Source of the DNA: Tilletia caries
Lineage: Eukaryota; Basidiomycota; Exobasidiomycetes; Tilletiales; Tilletiaceae
Direction: 5' to 3'
Length of the DNA stretch: 64,000 bases
Assembly: GCA_032718865.1 (NCBI GenBank)
Contig: JALUTQ010000001.1
Coordinates: 2,170,001 to 2,234,000, forward strand
The position numbers and the translations under genes were made by a program. Below are positions 1-9,438 of this stretch, in pieces; the first letter of the stretch is position 1, and every line of letters starts with the position of its first letter. The notes below the pieces were generated by a model that was given only the letters and a program-made list of their open reading frames with translations, had not been told where the DNA came from and searched no databases.

Positions 1-795
1 GAAGTGCGCACGCTGACGGCGCGGGCTGGTGGGGAATAAATCACAGACTCGAGTCCCGGTGTGTTCTGCTCTCTGTGTTCTGTGAGGTGTGCTGGTTGGT
101 CCTTGAGCTGGAGGCATGGTCAGTGTGCAGTGCTTATGGTCGCCCGACGGTTGACCATGATCACGGGCTGATCGCGAGCCCCTCCCTCGCCCCTACTTGT
201 GCCCCTCGTCCTCACTCTCCCGTCCTCACGTTCGACATTGACTCGAGGATGGGGTCATGGGGGGCCCTGTGTGCTCCTCCTCGAACTACGGCTCCACAGA
301 GTGCACGGTCCGCTTCGACTGACGCTTCTCGAGGAATCACCGCGCCCGGTCATGGACGCGGAAAAGCCACCATCCCTTCATTCAGCAGACCTTGTACGAA
401 CTCATTGACCCTCAGGAGCCCCACACCACATGGGTGAAATGACTCGCAACTTGCGGAGCGCTACTTCACTCTTCTTCCCTCAATCGATCTTCAGCTTGTC
501 AGATATCTGGCATTCAGCTCGACGTCAAGGTGAGATTGCGGGCCACCACTGCCGAGGCTCCCCTCCTACAGTAAAGCCATCGAACCATACGGGGCTTACC
601 AGAATGGGCTACTAGGCGAGGCCTGCTCAGTAAGGCACGCGTGCCTAGGCGTGAAGGAGCGAAAATAGCCTCTCGATCATGTAGGCATGAAGACGAAGGT
701 ACATAAGGGCAGGTCGACCCGCTGTCTGGTGCTCGTTCATCACATCACTCATCCTTCACTCAGGACAGCTCCCGCTCTCTCTTTCTTTCCTCTCT
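1..795. other. No convincing gene; upstream region of the first secreted-protein gene
   Basis: Only short open frames with no recognisable domain or credible splice pattern are seen. The last ~100 bases before the gene at 835 are pyrimidine-rich, as in many fungal 5' leaders. Confidence 0.5.
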
Positions 796-826
796 CACAC
801 TCACACTCACACTCACACTCACACTC
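796..826 (+). repeat. CACACT hexanucleotide microsatellite in a 5' leader
   Basis: About five tandem CACACT units end 8 bases before the ATG at 835. They form part of a pyrimidine-rich leader. Slippage here would change leader length but not the protein. Confidence 0.85.
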
Positions 827-834
827 GCTTCAAG

Positions 835-1611
835 ATGCAGCTCAACTCCAAGCTTTCCCTCTTCCTCTGCGCCCTCCTCGTGGCCCAGCCCATCGCGTCC
901 GCGCCCGTCACCAGCGACAACAACGCCGCCGAACTGGCTACGCGCTCTGGCAACATCGGCTCTGGCCAGAACAAGGGCATCGACGTCGGCAGCATTTTTG
1001 GCAACTTCTTCGAAGGTGACAAGAAGGGAGGCGAGGACCACGGCAAGGGCCACGGCGGACACCACCGCTTTGCCGAGAAGAAGCTCAAGGCTCTCAAAGC
1101 CGCTGAGAATGCGAAGAAGCACAAGGACGCTGCGGCTGTCAAGGCGGCGGCGAAGTTCGATGCTGCGGCTGCCAAGGAGGACTCTCACCACAAGGAGGCC
1201 GACCTGAAGAAGTTCAAGAAGGAGAAGAAGCAGAAATCCGGCAAGGACGGCTTTGGCGGCGGCTTTGACTTCGATCGTCGGGACGGCTTTGGGCTCGGCA
1301 GTGGGCTTGACTTTGGAGGCAAAGACGACTCTGGCCACGGCAAGGACAACTCCGGTCACGGAAACAAGGGCAAGGGACACGGCAAGGGCAAGGGCTTCGG
1401 CGGATCCAACAAGAACAAGAAGGAGAAGGTCGAGAAGGTCGAAGCGCACATCAAGAATGACAAGAAGCACAAGGCCGCGGCCGAGGTCAATGCGGACGCC
1501 GAGTTCAAAGCGGCAGCTGTTCACGAGGATCTCAAGCACAACAAGGCCATCGCGAAGAAGCTTGCAGCTGAGAAGAAGAAGAAGAACGGCTTCGGCCTGG
1601 GCATCTTCTAG
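835..1611 (+). CDS. Secreted Lys/His/Gly/Ala-rich repeat protein, unknown function
   Basis: A single-exon 258-aa protein. Residues 1-23 form a classical signal peptide: a short polar start, the hydrophobic run LSLFLCALLVA, then an ASA cleavage-like site. The mature part has no cysteine and is rich in Lys, His, Gly and Ala. Two imperfect repeats are visible, about residues 94-140 and 209-258. Each begins KKHK, passes through an Ala-rich helix-like stretch with alternating charges, and ends in a Lys cluster followed by NGFG or DGFG. Between them lies a Gly/Asp/His/Lys-rich linker with DFGG and GHGKG motifs. I do not recognise a family. A secreted structural or cell-wall-associated role is only an inference. 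A frameshifted relative lies at 5740-6486. The start is the only ATG preceding the signal peptide. Confidence 0.85.
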   Translation: MQLNSKLSLFLCALLVAQPIASAPVTSDNNAAELATRSGNIGSGQNKGIDVGSIFGNFFEGDKKGGEDHGKGHGGHHRFAEKKLKALKAAENAKKHKDAAAVKAAAKFDAAAAKEDSHHKEADLKKFKKEKKQKSGKDGFGGGFDFDRRDGFGLGSGLDFGGKDDSGHGKDNSGHGNKGKGHGKGKGFGGSNKNKKEKVEKVEAHIKNDKKHKAAAEVNADAEFKAAAVHEDLKHNKAIAKKLAAEKKKKNGFGLGIF

Positions 1612-2829
1612 AGCTACCCTACCGCCGCTCTACCTTGAATGAAACTCCCTTTTCCCTTTGCACCTCTCAGATGAGCGAGTTACGTGAGTTGCTGAAAGTT
1701 GGGACAGAGAAAATACAGGATTCAGTGCAGCTTAGGAGGGCGAGGATTTCTCGTCGCAATGGCAGCTGGAAGATGTCCTCATCGCCTCATCGTCGACCAC
1801 TTGCAGACAAAGTGGGATGTATTTTCAGAAGTCGTAGAGTCAGTAGCTGCGAGCGCAGGGCAACAACACAACGCGCGAGCTTGGCGCTCTCGCCCTTCGC
1901 TACACCTGTCTCGTAGTCAGCGCGTCCTGGTTGAAGATCAGATACAAGCAGTTCATGAGCAACGAGAAGGTCGCGAGGGTGTGATAGGAAGTCCATAGGT
2001 GGGTAGCGTGAGAAAATCGATGAATGAATAATGATGAATCACCGGGAGCCGCAAGCGGAGGTCATCACCGACATGTGACCCTTCTCCCTTTCTTCCGTCC
2101 TATTACTTTCGCAGTGTCCCCAGCACACCACAACCATGCTGAGGGATGCGATCAGCTGTGAAAGCATGGCCGCGGGATCATGAAGTCACCCGAGTGTGAC
2201 TGCTGGCTGACATGTTTCTATTCTCTGTTCTCTGTACAGAGTGGTGATGAGTCGTTGGATCTCATGATGCAGGAGGACAGTAGCGGCCATGGCGGAGCTC
2301 GCAGGCCTGGCTTGGGGAATCATGCTACCAGCTCGAGCTTTCACGGCAGTCTCGGCGGCTTCTCCTCGTCCTCGCCTTCGCCCTCGCTCTCTCCCGCGCC
2401 AGGCGGATCGATGTCACCGCCACTACAGGCGACAACTATGATGATACTCACGAAGGATACGATACCTGCTCCCAAAGCCATCGGGCCGATCTCCCCTGCG
2501 CCGTCGCGCTACACCGTTCCGAGCTCGAGCGAGGCCAGTCTGCCGATCCGACCGGTGATGGCAGCCGTGCACCCGGCCTATCTTGTCGATGCGATTGAGA
2601 ATGCGGGCGGGGGGGTCAGGTGGGGCTGATTCACGTTCGTCGGGAGGAAACGGCGCGAGTGAGAGCGGATTGAACGGCGTGCCGAATGGAGCGACGACAC
2701 TGGCCATGCTCGGCCTGCATCTTTCTCGCGCGGAACCCACTCCCATCAGCGATGTCGCAAGCTGGGAACGTGTACACACGCTCGGGTACCGTCCCGCTTC
2801 CCGGCGGTGTGTCCCGTCGACCTTCCGGC
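1612..2829. other. Intergenic and decayed sequence, no supported gene
   Basis: Open frames exist, for example 2180-2629 on +, but they are Ser/Pro-rich and unrecognised, and no coherent exon chain connects them. In one + frame near 2355-2400 there is a hydrophobic stretch resembling a signal peptide (LLLVLAFALAL). It has no ATG in frame nearby, so it may be a remnant of a secreted-protein gene. Confidence 0.35.
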
Positions 2830-3012
2830 GAGCTATACTACGACACAGAGGGAGGCGATGGAGAGGGAGCAGAAGCGGTGGCGACAAAAGCGGCAGCAGC
2901 GGCTGTACAGGCGCAGGCACAGGCACAGGCTCGAGATCAGACGCAGGTGCAACGCAAGCACAGGCGGCGCAGGCCCAGGCGGCAAGCGAGGCGGCGAACG
3001 AGACGACGAAGG
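2830..3012 (+). repeat. Decayed copy A of an Ala/Gln-coding segment, shared with 5917-6098
   Basis: Starting at GAGCTATAC, this ~180-bp stretch aligns along its whole length with 5917-6098. In one frame it encodes runs such as KAAAAAVQAQAQAQAR, which correspond to AKAAAAAVQARAQAQAR in copy B. Compared with B, copy A lacks single bases at two points (after AGCAGAAG and after GGTGCAA), so neither copy keeps one open coding frame. It looks like the Ala-rich part of a secreted-protein relative that has lost its reading frame. Confidence 0.7.
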
Positions 3013-3540
3013 CAAACGGGTTGGGGGTGAGGCGCCCTCGTTTTCCTCGTCGGTACCCCGAGCTTCGGTTCATGTGCCGGCGTCTGCGGCGGATGAGATT
3101 CCGGCTTATGCTGCTTCGCCTGCACCAGCGCCTCATTACGGAGTTGGAGCGGCTTGTTGCGTTGTTCAAGGCGAAGGGATGGCCAGCTGCGGAAGAAGAA
3201 GAATAAGAAGAAAATGACGATGATGAGGAGGAGGACGATGACGATTCGGAGGAGGAAGGGGTTGTCAAAGGACCGGGTGTCGCTCTCGCTCTTTCGAAGT
3301 CGGCGCACACGTCTGGCGTGAATACCACGGAGGCGACGGGTGCACGTACCTCCAGGCCAGCGGCACTTCCTCCCCCTTCTCACTCGAAGATGTCATTCAA
3401 CGCAACACCAGTGACACCCGCCTCATCAGCCTTCACTCCAGCGGCTCATCACAAGTCTCAAGGGCAAGAATGAGAATGACGACAGTGAGGGCGACTCGTC
3501 CGGGGAGGATGATGATGAAGAAGACGACGATGAGGCATGA
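3013..3540 (+). other. Possible 3' remnant of a gene with acidic tail
   Basis: In one + frame the stretch 3441-3540 reads a lysine-containing segment and then NENDDSEGDSSGEDDDEEDDDEA before a TGA at 3538-3540. This is a plausible protein C-terminus. Upstream the frame is not continuous and I could not find a splice chain joining it to 2830-3012. It may be the end of the decayed locus. Confidence 0.25.
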
Positions 3541-3930
3541 GGAAGGGGACGAGTGAGCGGAATTGTATAACATATTCTGCTTTTTTGCATCTGTTCCCGC
3601 TCACAGTTCGACTTCTCTTGTGCAATTTCCCTCCGCAACAACCTGCAGAATCGTTGCGTTTTCATTCTTGGCTCGGTGCGGTGAGGCCATGCCAGCAGCC
3701 AGACGACTGGCGTAAGGGCGGGTGTCAGTATGGCGTGCTCTGACTTTCACGAAAGCGCACCGATCGGCGACTCTTTGCCCAGCTGGGTGATGCGGGAGAT
3801 GAGATGGAGCGACAGTAAACCTTTGCTACTGTCGGTGACAGCAACTTCCCTTCTCATCTGGACGGAGGGCGACGACTTCATCAAGATAGCTTGCCCCTCA
3901 AGCCTCAAGGCGCGGTGAGTTGCAAACGCA

Positions 3931-3936
3931 TATAAA
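3931..3936 (+). promoter_or_regulatory. TATA-like box for the small cysteine-rich gene
   Basis: TATAAA lies 130 bases upstream of the ATG at 4066 and is followed by a pyrimidine-rich leader (CTCTCCCTCTCC). The spacing matches the other TATA-like boxes in this window. The stretch 3541-4065 otherwise holds no gene that I can support. Confidence 0.5.
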
Positions 3937-4065
3937 CAGGACGCCTTCGCAGCATTTTCTACCCTTCATCACCCATCTCCTCTCCCTTCCTTTCCTCTCT
4001 CCCTCTCCAAAGCTTTCGCAGGTTGCGACCGAACCTTCTCGATTACCTACAACTACTCGAAAACC

Positions 4066-4909
4066 ATGAAGTCGATCAGTTCCTTCATGCTCATTGGCAT
4101 GCTGTTCGCCATCAGCAGCGTCAATGCAGTGAGTCTCGTTCGTGAATTCTTCTTCCCTTTTCCTCACCCTGACATCTCCCTTTGCTATCTTCCCTCAAAT
4201 CGGTTCCTTTCAGTCTCCTTCCCGCGATAAATGTATCAACGCGAAATTCCATTGCAGAAATAAAGACGATCACGAGAAAGCATTATGGGTACGTTACGTG
4301 TATGACGTTTTAAAGACCCTCAAAATGCTGTACTGACATCGCACTCTCTGTCTTGCTTCCGCATTCAAAGGCCTGCACATGCGCGATCTGGATAATGAAC
4401 GGCAAAGGCGTACGTTCCCCAGCTAAAGTGCGCGTTCTGATTGCAAGACCATGCCATTGGACTAACGAATCAGACCTTTTGACAATTCTTGTGCAGGACT
4501 GCAACAAGGGATGCATGGCAGACTATCCCAATCAAGATGCAAAGGACTATTGTAGCGAGCACTGTACGTGGCTTCACTTACTAGGCCAAAATAACGCATG
4601 TCCCTCCATACCGCAGGGATGCTAGTCGGGCTAGCCATCCGGTGCTGCAGGACGAGCGGCGGTGACACATCAGCTTCGCCTTTCCGGCCCAGGCCTTCTT
4701 GCAACACTTCCACTTTCAACAGGCCCACACCGCATCCTCAAGTCGCGCAGAAGATACACCATCGCACCACGAATGTAAATCCTCAAGACCGGAGGAGCTA
4801 CCTTCAAGCACCACTTTCCTCAACATCTCAGTCCTTCTTCAGTCCTTCGGCTCTTCCCAAGCCTCGATCAGTCCCTAGTCTCCACGGCCAAGCTTCACAG
4901 CCAGCCTAG
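4066..4909 (+). CDS. Small secreted cysteine-rich protein, five exons
   Basis: Exons: 4066-4128, 4214-4288, 4371-4409, 4497-4563 and 4617-4909. Exon 1 is exactly a 21-residue signal peptide (MKSISSFMLIGMLFAISSVNA). The next three introns are all phase 0 with GTGAGT or GTACGT donors, and each exon carries cysteines: DKCINAKFHC, then ACTCA, then DCNKGCMADYP and DYCSEH. This regular one-module-per-exon layout, with seven or more cysteines in a short mature chain, fits a secreted disulphide-rich protein or effector-like protein. No known family is recognised. The last exon is uncertain. With the final intron removed the protein continues for ~97 residues to 4909 (178 aa in total). If it is retained the protein ends at 4625 after a Cys-containing tail. 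A TATA-like box lies at 3931. Confidence 0.6.
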
Positions 4910-5739
4910 TGTATCAGCGTCCCCACTCGACGTGATGTGCGCCGAAATCACTCTTTGTTACTCCTTTCTGCCTTTGATTTGCTGCTCAGCTCGACATTGC
5001 ACCCGCCCATATAATTCAGGCACATAAAGAGATCACAACTCGAAAGGGATGGGGGAAGAGGGGAAAGATGCCAAGGGCTCCACAACTTGGAGCTAGGAGG
5101 GAATAAGACAGGTATTGGCATTCAATACGTACGATGCGGTCTAGGCCGTCCGTTGCTTGAAGCTGTTATCCATAATCTCCAGCATTGGGCCTTCCCCGTA
5201 TTCCTCAAACCTTCCTCGATCTCATCCGCTTTCGCTAACTGGTCATTACCTGTTCGTTCTTGCCAGCTAACACTCTTCGTCTTCCCCTCAGAGACTTCAA
5301 GACCTTCCTCTCCGCTCAATGTTTTCCGAGGCAGCACCTCTCTTCTGAGTTCTCCACGAAGCGTCACCCTGGACTCGACCATTTTTGAGCTAACAGTTCT
5401 TTCCTTCAACCTGATGACCAGGGCCGAACCCCCACATCTCATCAGGCCCGCAACGCAAGATCATTCTTGACGCTTTTGGTACGCCCCTCTTCAGATTGAC
5501 CGAGAGATGGTGCCGCGGGTCTCCTCTCACGCGAGGTACGTCTTGACTTCGGTAAGCCGGTGCCGTGTCGGCTTATGCCATTCGTTATAGAGGAGCGTCC
5601 CTACCTTCGTACGCTGCAGGCGCGAAAGCGAAAGATCTAATGGGACAGTTGGCCTTAGCCCAGGAATCTGCTAACAATGTCTTCACATATCCCTCACCCG
5701 ACTCTCCTTAGACAGCTCTCACTCTCTTATCCAGCATCA
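4910..5739. other. Intergenic, no supported gene
   Basis: There are open frames on both strands at 5087-5470, but with no recognisable domain, signal peptide or splice chain. Some of this may be promoter or 5' remnant of the broken paralogue that follows. Confidence 0.4.
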
Positions 5740-6486
5740 GCCCTCGCTCTGATGAGGGCGGCTCCGGCAAAAACAACGGCTTCGACTTCGGCGATGCGCT
5801 CGGCACCTTCAGAGGAGACGATAAAGGCTTCCACAAGGGCTCTGGAGGTGACCACTTCAGAAATGACGACAACAAGGGTGGCAACAACCACAGCAAGGGC
5901 CACGGCGGACGCGACCGAGCTATACAGCCGAACAGAGGGAGGCGGTGGAGAGCGAGCAGAAGGCGGTGGTGGCGAAAGCGGCAGCGGCAGCTGTACAGGC
6001 GCGGGCGCAGGCACAGGCTCGAGCTCAAGCGCAGGTGCAAGCGCAAGCACAGGCGGCGCAGACTCAAGCGGCGAACGAGGCGGCAAAGGCGACGAGGGAC
6101 TTGACTTCGGAAATCACTTCATCAGCGGCGGCCGCGGTGGCTTCGACGGTGGCCGGTACAGTGGATTTGAAGGCAGCGTAGGCAGCGTTGGCAGCTTAAC
6201 TGGCAGCAGCAGCACTTCCGGCTTCCAAGGCGGCAGCTTCCTCGGTGCTCGTAGCTTCGACGGCGAAAAGTGCGGCTCTGGTCTCCATCAAAAGAAGGAG
6301 AAGGTCAAGAAGGTTGCAGCGCATCTCAAGAATGAATGACAAGAAGCACAAAGTGGCGACTGAGGTCAATGCGGACAAAAAGTTCAGCGCTTCGGCTGCT
6401 CACAAGAACCTTAAGCACAGCCAGGCCATCGCGAAGAAGCTTGCAGCTGAGAAGAAGAATAACGGTTTCGGCCTGGGCTTCTTTTA
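5740..6486 (+). pseudogene. Frameshifted paralogue of the secreted Lys/His-rich repeat protein
   Basis: Three blocks match the intact gene at 835-1611 in order. The first is a Gly/Asp/Lys block near 5755-5915 (GSGKNNGFDFGDALGTF, then NNHSKGHGG). The second is an Ala/Gln-rich block near 5930-6100. The third is a C-terminal block at 6290-6486 (KKEKVKKVAAHLKN, then NDKKHKVATEVNADKKF, ending NGFGLGFF and a stop). The blocks lie in different frames. The last break is clear: AATG at 6331-6334 is duplicated at 6335-6338 relative to the intact gene, producing an immediate TGA. A second frame change lies near 5940. No intact signal peptide is seen upstream. An intron excising the break is possible but no good splice sites flank the 4-bp duplication. 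Confidence 0.7.
5917..6098 (+). repeat. Copy B of the Ala/Gln-coding segment, shared with 2830-3012
   Basis: This lies inside the broken paralogue. It aligns base for base with 2830-3012 apart from scattered substitutions and two single-base indels. In the +2 frame it encodes a long Ala/Gln/Arg run. It replaces the Lys/Ala-rich first repeat of the intact gene. Confidence 0.7.
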
Positions 6487-6909
6487 AGAATATCATGTCT
6501 TCCCTACTTTTGCTCGTTCTCGTCCCTCCGCAAAGTTCACGTCGATTTGTTTGGAAGTCTCAAGAGCGAAGTCTGTGGGAGCTCGCAGCCATCATTTTCT
6601 GACTGAGATACTGAGACAGCTGCCGTGTGCCACCGTGTCCGACTCAGTAACGTTCTTATTTCGTTAATCGATACTGAACATTGTTGCCGTTGTATTGCTG
6701 ATAAAATGAATCTGAGTATTAACTTGTGCTTTGACGAGATTCTGGATAGCGCAGATACTATGACTCTTGATGCGTTGCCACTCTTCAAATTACCTGTCCG
6801 CCGTTGGTGTTCAGTACGGTCGAACCAAAGCGAGGTCAGTGATCCGCGCGAGAGTAACATTTTTGGGGGCTGGCACTCACAAATTCGAGTGACTGATTGC
6901 GTAGTTCTG

Positions 6910-7257
6910 TCACTCGTCATTTTCGTCGTCATCTCCGTCGCCTTCTTGGTCGTCCTTGGCGTCTTCCTTGTCTTCTTCCTTGCCGTCTTCCTTGGCGTCT
7001 TCCTCGTCGTCTTCTTTGCCGGATTCTTCGTCGTCTTCCTCGTTGCCTTCCTCGCCGTCGTCTGCCTGTGCTACCGCTTCTTCACTTCGTTGGGTACAGT
7101 CGTGGCACCAATCTTCGGACTCTGTTTCGGTGTACTTCGTGTTCATCTCCGCGCAAACCGGATCGTTGCAGTAATGCTCCTCATTGATGATGGGCGAGCC
7201 CATATTTTCTCCGCACTCGCCGCAGTAAGCTTGGTCGTGAACTTCCTCGCACGGCAT
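6910..7257 (-). CDS. Small CxxC protein with long acidic tail, unknown function
   Basis: A single-exon 115-aa product from the ATG at 7257. The first ~55 residues carry CGECG, CNDPVC and WCHDC, a spacing that could bind zinc. The rest is a low-complexity Glu/Asp/Lys tail (EEDDEESGKEDDEEDAK and similar) to the C-terminus. No signal peptide is present. The start is supported by a pyrimidine-rich leader and by a TATAAAAG box on the same strand at 7422-7429, ~165 bases upstream. Longer frames reading through the leader begin at a non-ATG codon and are less likely. I do not recognise the family. An acidic tail suggests binding to basic proteins or nucleic-acid-associated partners, which is inference. 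Confidence 0.6.
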   Translation of the reverse strand: MPCEEVHDQAYCGECGENMGSPIINEEHYCNDPVCAEMNTKYTETESEDWCHDCTQRSEEAVAQADDGEEGNEEDDEESGKEDDEEDAKEDGKEEDKEDAKDDQEGDGDDDENDE

Positions 7258-7421
7258 GTCGATTCGGTAAGTTCTCTGAAGATCTGTAGAGAACACTATT
7301 TGGGCAGCTGCTTTTCGCGCACTTTTTTTGTGTGTGAGGGAGGGCGGGAGGGAGAGGGAGAGAAAGGGAGAGAAAGGAAGGACGCAGAGAATATATCTGT
7401 GGGGATCCTCGAGAGAAGTCA

Positions 7422-7429
7422 CTTTTATA
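7422..7429 (-). promoter_or_regulatory. TATA box for the acidic-tail gene
   Basis: CTTTTATA on the + strand reads TATAAAAG on the - strand, ~165 bases upstream of the ATG at 7257. It is followed by a C/T-rich leader. Confidence 0.5.
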
Positions 7430-7977
7430 GTCGACGGCGGGATTGGCTGATGAACATACCAGTCTGACCCAGGAGAGCTCTATGGTTGCTGCTTGATAGG
7501 AGATCGATTGACGACACGATTTGAAGCTGACCGAATCAGTTTTCCTTTACAAAGGGATCGGATTAGGCGCTGATGTGCAGTATGCAGTAATGAGCGGTCA
7601 GTCCCCTTTGTTCATAACGCTTATGGCACAAGACTCACCGAAGATACGCACTCGCGACGCAGAGGACCGACGATGTTTTCCCCATTGTTGATCGCTCGAC
7701 TGGTGTCATAAGGATTGAGGAAGATTCTGGGCTTAGCAAAAGGAAGTAGAGGAGCAGAATGTGTGTTTGATGCGGGCATATGATTTTCCCTGTATCAAAA
7801 GATCCAGAGTTCAATCAGGCCCACGACGATGTGTATGATGTCCTAGTCTGCTCACATAAAGGCTTGTGGGTCAGGATATCAGGAATGTGGAACGAGTGGG
7901 TAGATGAAATCTTTTTGCTTTTTGGGTAAGCCCTGATGTGAGTTGAGTTGCGTGACCAAGCGCTTCAAGGTGCGCAG

Positions 7978-8499
7978 GCTATATGTGGGAAAGGAGAGGA
8001 TAAGTATCGCAGAAACTGTCAGGACGGTGGTAGGAAAGAAAACGTCAGCCAGAATCCTGCTCAGCTTAATTCCTTGTTACAGGCAAACGCAACCCATGAC
8101 CGCCATACCACGTTTCAACTTCCAGTCCGGGGCAACGCAAAGGATGGGGCGATGGAAAATAAAGAAGTCATATGCGGTCAGAGCAAGCAAAAACGCTGGT
8201 GTACACTCAGAGAAGAGCGAAGAAAGTGCAAGTGTGAAGTGAGTGAGGAGGGGTAGTCACATAGTCACATCCGCCCTAATCTCGTATGTATGAGCCAACT
8301 AACCCTATAGCTGAGCGGTTCTCAACGTGCTCTCACGATCCCCCATGAAAAAGAGCGCGAAGAGTTGATCACTTGGTGGGATGCTTTGATGTGCGAACGT
8401 GAAGTTGCTGAACGCGGTCGTGCAGAGGAAGAGGAATGCGGACATGCGGTCAAGCGATGCCCGATGCCCTACCGACCGTGGGAAACTGGCATCGTATGA
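7978..8499 (+). CDS. Probable small Cys-containing protein, 3' exons only
   Basis: Two exons join in frame: 7978-8238 and 8311-8499. The intron between them is textbook, with GTGAGT donor, CTAAC branch element and TATAG acceptor. The joined frame runs through VICGQSKQKRWCTLREERRK, a KCKC pair, then a charged helix-like segment (HEKEREELITWWDALMCERE) and ends at TGA 8497-8499. The 5' exon has no in-frame ATG near its start. It is probably preceded by a further exon, since an AG acceptor lies just before 7978. A candidate upstream coding piece begins at an ATG near 7590 but could not be joined with confidence. No family is recognised. The 7258-7977 stretch otherwise holds promoter sequence for the divergent gene at 6910. 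Confidence 0.4.
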
Positions 8500-9438
8500 T
8501 CGGATGATCACAACTCCAACCGCAACCACCTCCTCTATCCCTTGCTCAGCCATCACCGTAAGCACTTCAAGAACGCAAATCGGACGCTTTCTGCAGCAGC
8601 GTGATTTTCCTGGACCGCCTCATCCTAATGAATTTCATGTCAAGTTGATTGACAGTCGACTGAGATTGCCAGTCAGGAGTAGTGTCTAGTGAGTAATGTA
8701 GAGTGAGTGTGTGAGTTGTGAAGACAGTGGACTCAGACTGTCATATGAGTACGTTCAGCAAGGAAAGGGCATTCATTCGAGGATACTAGTCACCTGGCGA
8801 TGAACAGTAGTATAGTGGGGAAACGATGAATTGGGAAGAAGAGAATGGGCTATGTGAAAGAGTGTAGTGGCAAGCGTAGAAGACGCTTCGAAATGAGAGT
8901 GTGTAAGCAAAGGGACGTACGAATGTCCTTGAGCAGCGGTGGAGGGAAGGCGGGACGGTGTGTAAAGGTAACCCAAAGACAAGTTAAGATCTGCAGGAGA
9001 AACGCCAGACAAAGTGGTGTGATACAGCAGAGAAACTCTTCGACCAGCTGCGAACAAGATTTGCAGATGGGGTTTCCCAAAGTCGGTGAATAAGGGAGTG
9101 CTCTGGCCACCGATGCGCTGAGGCACACCCGTGGATGAGGTACACCTGTCGGAAGGGAGCAGAACAAAGGCGAAAGGCGAAAGGATGGGGATAAGGATGA
9201 AGAGAATTGAAACAGGGTAAAAAAAAATGTGCAGAACGGTGCAGATCAAAGGGAAGTAGCAATGAAAATTTGAGTCGGTAAAGGAAGGGCCGAAGGGAGT
9301 TGTCTGTGTAAAGATCGAGGCTAAGGCACCGCGCGCCTGTGAAAGAAGAAAACCATGGGGACGTCCGTCTGCCGTCTGGCTCGCTCGTCTTGCAGCTTGT
9401 GCTTCGAGAGAAAACGTTCGAGAGAAAACGTTCGAAGT
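8500..9438. other. 3' flank of the kinase gene, no supported gene
   Basis: The - strand frames here are hydrophobic or Ser-rich and unrecognised. The stretch is best read as 3' UTR and spacer of the kinase gene ending at 9439. A 16-bp unit (AAAACGTTCGAGAG and flanks) occurs twice in tandem at about 9408-9436. Confidence 0.5.

Noticed and set aside
6625..7467. 280-aa + frame with hydrophobic Val/Phe/Leu stretch resembling membrane helices
   Set aside because: The hydrophobic part is the reverse complement of the Glu/Asp/Lys tail of the - str gene at 6910-7257. The TATA box and leader support the - strand.
8773..9249. - strand frame with hydrophobic N-terminus (MICTVLHIFFYPVSILFILI)
   Set aside because: It lies in the 3' flank of the kinase gene and is T-rich on that strand. 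It has no conserved sequence or independent promoter signal, and overlapping frames look similar.
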